A stretch of DNA of 64,000 bases, from NCBI GenBank assembly GCA_034431435.1, contig DAOUDG010000094.1, positions 41,716 through 105,715 on the forward strand, read 5' to 3'. The notes beneath the pieces were generated by a model that had not been told where the DNA came from, did not search any database, and saw only the letters and a program-made list of their open reading frames with translations. The DNA is from JAHCIE01 sp034431435 (GTDB taxonomy: Bacteria > Chloroflexota > Anaerolineae > Epilineales > JAHCIE01). The translations under genes and the position numbers were made by a program. Shown here in pieces: positions 61,451 to 64,000 of the stretch; position 1 is the first letter of the stretch, and the number at the start of each line of letters is the position of its first letter.

Positions 61451-62308
61451 AGAGGCTGTTTGAAAAGGTCATGGGGGTGCCAGACGGCGTAGCATGAGAC
61501 GGATCATGACGATGTAGATGAAGGCTTCGCTGGAGGTGGTGAGACCCTCATAGTCCTTGCTCAGGCGACGATGCTGAGAGAGCCAGGCGAAGGTGCGCTC
61601 GACCACCCAGCGACGGGGCAGGACGACAAAGCCCTTGCGATCATCGGAGCGGAGCACGACCTGAAGGCGCAGGCGACAATGCTTCACCACCCAGTCGAGC
61701 AACTGACCTCGGTAGCCCCCATCGACCCACACCCGACGCAGCTTCTTGCAGGCACCCGGTAGGTGCGAGAGCACACGACGGGCGCCGGTGACATCGGGCG
61801 CCGAGGCGGCCGTGACCACCACGGCCAGCAGCAAGCCGAGGGTGTCCACCAGCAGGTGGCGCTTGCGCCCTTTGACGTGCTTGCCAGCATCGTAGCCGCG
61901 CTCGCCACGCCCAGCGGTCGCCTTGACGCTTTGACTGTCGAGGCGGCCAGCCGTCGGATGCTTGTGGCGGTGCACCTTGCGTCGCACATCCGCCCGCAGC
62001 GTGTCGTGAATACGCTGCCACGTCCCGTCGTCGCGCCAGGTGCGAAAGTAGGTGTAGACGCTCTGCCACTTAGGATACTCCCGCCGCAGCAGACGCCACT
62101 GGATACCGCCGACCGTCAGATACAGGAGGGCGTTGACGACCGGCCGCATCTCCAAGCGGCGGGGGCGTCCGCCCGATTTGGCAGGCGGGATCAGAGGTGC
62201 GATAATACGCCATTGACTGTCGGTGAGATCGGTAGGGTAGAGTTGTGTGTTCACAGCTACAACTTATACTCACCCTCACCGACAGTCCCTACTTTTCAAA
62301 CAGGCTCT
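61451..62308. mobile_element. IS5-type insertion sequence, complete
   Basis: 858 bp with imperfect terminal inverted repeats: AGAGGCTGTTTGAAAAG on the left, and the right end reads AGAGCCTGTTTGAAAAG on the complementary strand (one mismatch). TA flanks both ends (61449-61450 and 62309-62310) as a 2-bp target duplication. It carries one transposase gene. The flanks AGACCC and GGGTCT show insertion in the middle of a palindrome AGACCC-TA-GGGTCT. Confidence 0.9.
61469..62254 (-). CDS. IS5-family transposase
   Basis: 261 residues with an N-terminal DUF4096-like region (LTDSQWRIIAPLIPPAKSGGRPR) and a DDE catalytic core: first Asp in GRLDSQSVKA, second in VWVDGGYRG, Glu in VVERTFAWL. Uninterrupted, so probably active. 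Confidence 0.93.
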   Translation of the reverse strand: MNTQLYPTDLTDSQWRIIAPLIPPAKSGGRPRRLEMRPVVNALLYLTVGGIQWRLLRREYPKWQSVYTYFRTWRDDGTWQRIHDTLRADVRRKVHRHKHPTAGRLDSQSVKATAGRGERGYDAGKHVKGRKRHLLVDTLGLLLAVVVTAASAPDVTGARRVLSHLPGACKKLRRVWVDGGYRGQLLDWVVKHCRLRLQVVLRSDDRKGFVVLPRRWVVERTFAWLSQHRRLSKDYEGLTTSSEAFIYIVMIRLMLRRLAPP

Positions 62309-62334
62309 TAGGGTCTTTTCTATGGAGAAGGTGT

Positions 62335-62955
62335 ATGACCAGTCCATCACCGTTGCACTTCGATTGCACCTACCACCTCTTCAACCGTGGTATCAACGGG
62401 CAGAACCTGTTCTTTGAAGACCGCAACTACCGCTACTTCCTCCAACTCTACGCCCACCACATCGAGCCGGTGGCTGACACCTACGCCTACTGACTGCTGC
62501 CCAACCACTTTCACCTCCTGGTTCGTGTCAAGACGGAGGCGGAGCAACGAGCGTACCACGAGACCCTAAAGGTCTCCGAGACCTTTAGGGTCTTAGCGGC
62601 AAGTCAACGGTTTAGCAACCTTTTCAACGCCTACACCAAGGCGATGAATCAGGCATACCAGAGAACAGGCAGCCTATTTGAGCACCCTTTTCATCGGTTG
62701 CCAGTGTCGACCGACGCCTACTTCACCCAACTCGTCGTCTACATCCACCAGAATCCGCAACGCCACGGCCTCACCGACGACTTCCGCCGCTGGCCGTACT
62801 CATCGTATGGCGCGCTGTGCGTCGACACGCCGACTCGCCTGAAGCGGGCAATAGTGCTCTCCTGGTTCGGCGGGATAGACGCGCTCGCAGCAGCCCACCA
62901 TCACGATGAAGTCGATCATCGCCTAAAGGCTGTCTTGGCGGATGACTTCTGGTGA
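62335..62955 (+). pseudogene. RayT-like REP-associated tyrosine transposase interrupted by TGA
   Basis: 207 codons from ATG to TGA at 62955, with one in-frame TGA at 62491-62493. The first part has HFDCTYHLFNRGINGQNLFF; the second has the HUH motif LPNHFHLLV and the likely catalytic tyrosine in AYTKAMNQAYQRTGSLFE, then VYIHQNPQRHGL. The TGA falls where relatives have cysteine (YCLxPNHxH). The frame is otherwise intact, so the stop is recent or is read through. A 33-bp palindrome lies within the coding region and another after the gene. Confidence 0.78.
62561..62593. repeat. REP-like palindrome inside the RayT gene
   Basis: AGACCCTAAAGGTCTC and GAGACCTTTAGGGTCT are perfect 16-bp arms around one base. 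It adds about 11 codons (ETLKVSETFRV) to the transposase without breaking the frame. Confidence 0.85.
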
Positions 62956-62959
62956 GATG

Positions 62960-62992
62960 GGCCCCTAAAGGCCTCCGAGACCTTCAGGGGCC
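62960..62992. repeat. REP-like palindrome after the RayT gene
   Basis: GGCCCCTAAAGGCCTC and GAGACCTTCAGGGGCC, arms of 16 bp with two mismatches and the same central base as the internal copy. Begins five bases after the RayT stop. Confidence 0.8.
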
Positions 62993-63012
62993 GTATCTCG
63001 CCTTGGCCGCGG

Positions 63013-63417
63013 CTACCTATCCCTGCTACGCTCCCCCGCCACAGGGGCGGGCGGGTAGAGTTCGGCGTCCAGCTGGGCCAGGCGCGTCATGTCGGGCGAG
63101 GTCGCCGCTGCGCTGGCAGGGGGGTAAAGCTGGGCGTCCAGCTGGGCCAGGCGCGTCATGCTACTTGACGTGGTGGTCGGGCCGCCGGGCGGGAAGAGCG
63201 CGGCGTCTAGCTGAGCGAGATGGGATGACCTGTCGGGCGGCATCGCGGCGGTATCGGCCACCGAGGCCGCCGGCACGGAGGGCCTGGACGGGTCTGGAAC
63301 GGCGGTGCGCAGGCTGACGAAGACACTCATGACAATCAGGGCCAGAGCCGCGACAGGGATGAGGGCCAGCAGGCGGCGACGCAACCCGGACGGCCTGGTA
63401 TCGGTAGGGCTGAACAT
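63013..63417 (-). CDS. Small membrane-anchored protein with three LAQLDA repeats
   Basis: 134 residues from ATG at 63417 behind AAAGGAG; a start 24 bases upstream is possible. A basic N-terminus, one membrane helix (about 17-37), then three copies of a unit RLAQLDAxLYPPA (first copy HLAQLDAALFPPG) spaced about 23 residues apart by Thr/Ser/Ala linkers. The C-terminal part would lie outside the membrane. No known family. Confidence 0.65.
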   Translation of the reverse strand: MFSPTDTRPSGLRRRLLALIPVAALALIVMSVFVSLRTAVPDPSRPSVPAASVADTAAMPPDRSSHLAQLDAALFPPGGPTTTSSSMTRLAQLDAQLYPPASAAATSPDMTRLAQLDAELYPPAPVAGERSRDR

Positions 63418-63561
63418 GGGTCTGTGCTCCTTTCGGTTCACTCGGCTGGCGGTTCATCAGGTTGTCATCAGTGTACGGCCGGCTGGGGCGCCGCCGCGAT
63501 ACTCAACCGATACAAGGAGCGATACAGTCAGCGGCGCGCGGCGCGTTTGACAATACCGCCC

Positions 63562-63590
63562 GCTTGACCCAAGATTTGCCTGCTCGTACA
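63562..63590 (+). promoter_or_regulatory. Promoter of the XRE-NTPase gene
   Basis: TTGACC, 17-base spacer, TACAGA. Just upstream (about 63498-63528) CGATAC occurs three times at 11-12 base intervals, a possible operator on one DNA face. Confidence 0.5.
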
Positions 63591-63621
63591 GAATCAGGCG
63601 ACCTATCGGGGACTCTGAACG

Positions 63622-64000
63622 ATGGATCCACCGGCTTCGTTCGGAACCTGGCTCAAGCAGCAGCGGCGCGAGCGGGACCTCACCCAGGAGGCCCTGAGCG
63701 GCCTGGCTGGCGTATCGGCCGTGTACCTGCGCAAGATCGAGGCGGGCGAGCGCCGGCCGACGCGCCAGATCGTCGACCAGTTGCTCGAGGCGTTGCGAAT
63801 CCCTGCTGCCGCTCGCGAGGCCATCATCGGCGTCGCCCTCGCCGTCCGACCGCGCCCTGCCCCTACGCCCGGCTCCACCCTCCCGTCACCACCTACCCCC
63901 CTCATCGGCCGCGCGACCGAACTCGCCGCCGTCACCGCGCTGCTGTCGCGCGCCGACGTGCGGCTCGTGACACTGACCGGCGTCGGCGGCTCAGGCAAGA
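63622..64000 (+). CDS. XRE-family regulator with NTPase domain (5' part only)
   Basis: 126 codons visible. An N-terminal helix-turn-helix of XRE type (FGTWLKQQRRERDLTQEALS, then YLRKIEAGERRP) is followed by a Pro-rich linker, PLIGRATELAAVTALL and the P-loop start LTGVGGSGK at the window edge. This is the layout of XRE-NB-ARC-TPR regulators common in Chloroflexota. The remaining domains lie outside the window. Confidence 0.85.
   Translation, partial: MDPPASFGTWLKQQRRERDLTQEALSGLAGVSAVYLRKIEAGERRPTRQIVDQLLEALRIPAAAREAIIGVALAVRPRPAPTPGSTLPSPPTPLIGRATELAAVTALLSRADVRLVTLTGVGGSGK

Overview
The window is 64 kb of GC-rich, densely coded bacterial DNA with no tRNA, rRNA or CRISPR array that I could recognise. 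The gene content points to Chloroflexota, probably class Chloroflexia: a DUF1800/DUF1501 Tat pair, OpcA beside Zwf, a CysO/MoeZ/CysM cysteine route, a type 2 IPP isomerase, a PknB-like kinase fold with a DUF5666-like tail, and XRE/TPR NTPases. That assignment is an inference from gene content. Many promoters are near-consensus sigma-70 type (TTGACA-17-TATAAT), several with an extended -10, and at least two genes look leaderless.

Layout. 1-9.4 kb (minus): a sigma-54 module of rpoN, a sensor kinase and an NtrC-type activator. A perfect -24/-12 promoter with two upstream dyads stands before a second transcription unit (receiver protein, small membrane protein, large TPR NTPase). 9.4-12.9 kb (plus): a leaderless vanW-like gene, then two membrane-anchored thioredoxin-fold proteins. 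12.9-16.8 kb (minus): a pseudokinase, a DUF4091 glycosidase-like protein and a thioredoxin/DUF4395 pair. 16.8-22.7 kb (minus): a cysteine cluster (serine-kinase-like ParB protein, cysO, DUF59, cysM, moeZ, cysK, cysE). Its main operon starts with a strong promoter, a 10-codon leader peptide holding three cysteines, a long structured leader and an intrinsic terminator. 22.8-27.7 kb: mixed genes, including a small ORF under a LexA-like box, and fni and acpP reading divergently. 27.8-30.1 kb (plus): mobA, fdhD and a dihaem cytochrome c lipoprotein.

30.1-40.6 kb (minus) is an extended tryptophan operon: trpE-G-D-C-F, a NIF3-like gene, trpB, a CPBP protease, a PurA-like gene, a rhodanese with an in-frame TGA (selenocysteine candidate), and trpA. 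It starts with a Trp-type T-box leader and carries three copies of a two-hairpin palindromic repeat, one of which encodes the C-terminus of TrpG. 41.3-46.3 kb (plus): two Tat-signal proteins followed by tatA and tatC, then a deoxynucleoside kinase. 46.4-51.9 kb (minus): opcA-zwf, a methyltransferase and a membrane GAF protein. 52-61.4 kb (plus): lepB, deoC, an M29 aminopeptidase, DUF4236-TPR, a metallo-beta-lactamase-fold hydrolase, an aromatic amino acid decarboxylase, a NYN nuclease and glnS. 61.4-63 kb: a complete IS5-type element inserted next to a RayT-like transposase that contains and is followed by its own palindromes and is interrupted by TGA. The window ends in a small repeat protein and the 5' end of an XRE-NTPase regulator.

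The regions most worth checking are the cysteine-peptide attenuator with its tailed CysO, the TGA-containing rhodanese, the self-contained sigma-54 circuit, and the repeats tied to the trp operon and the RayT gene.
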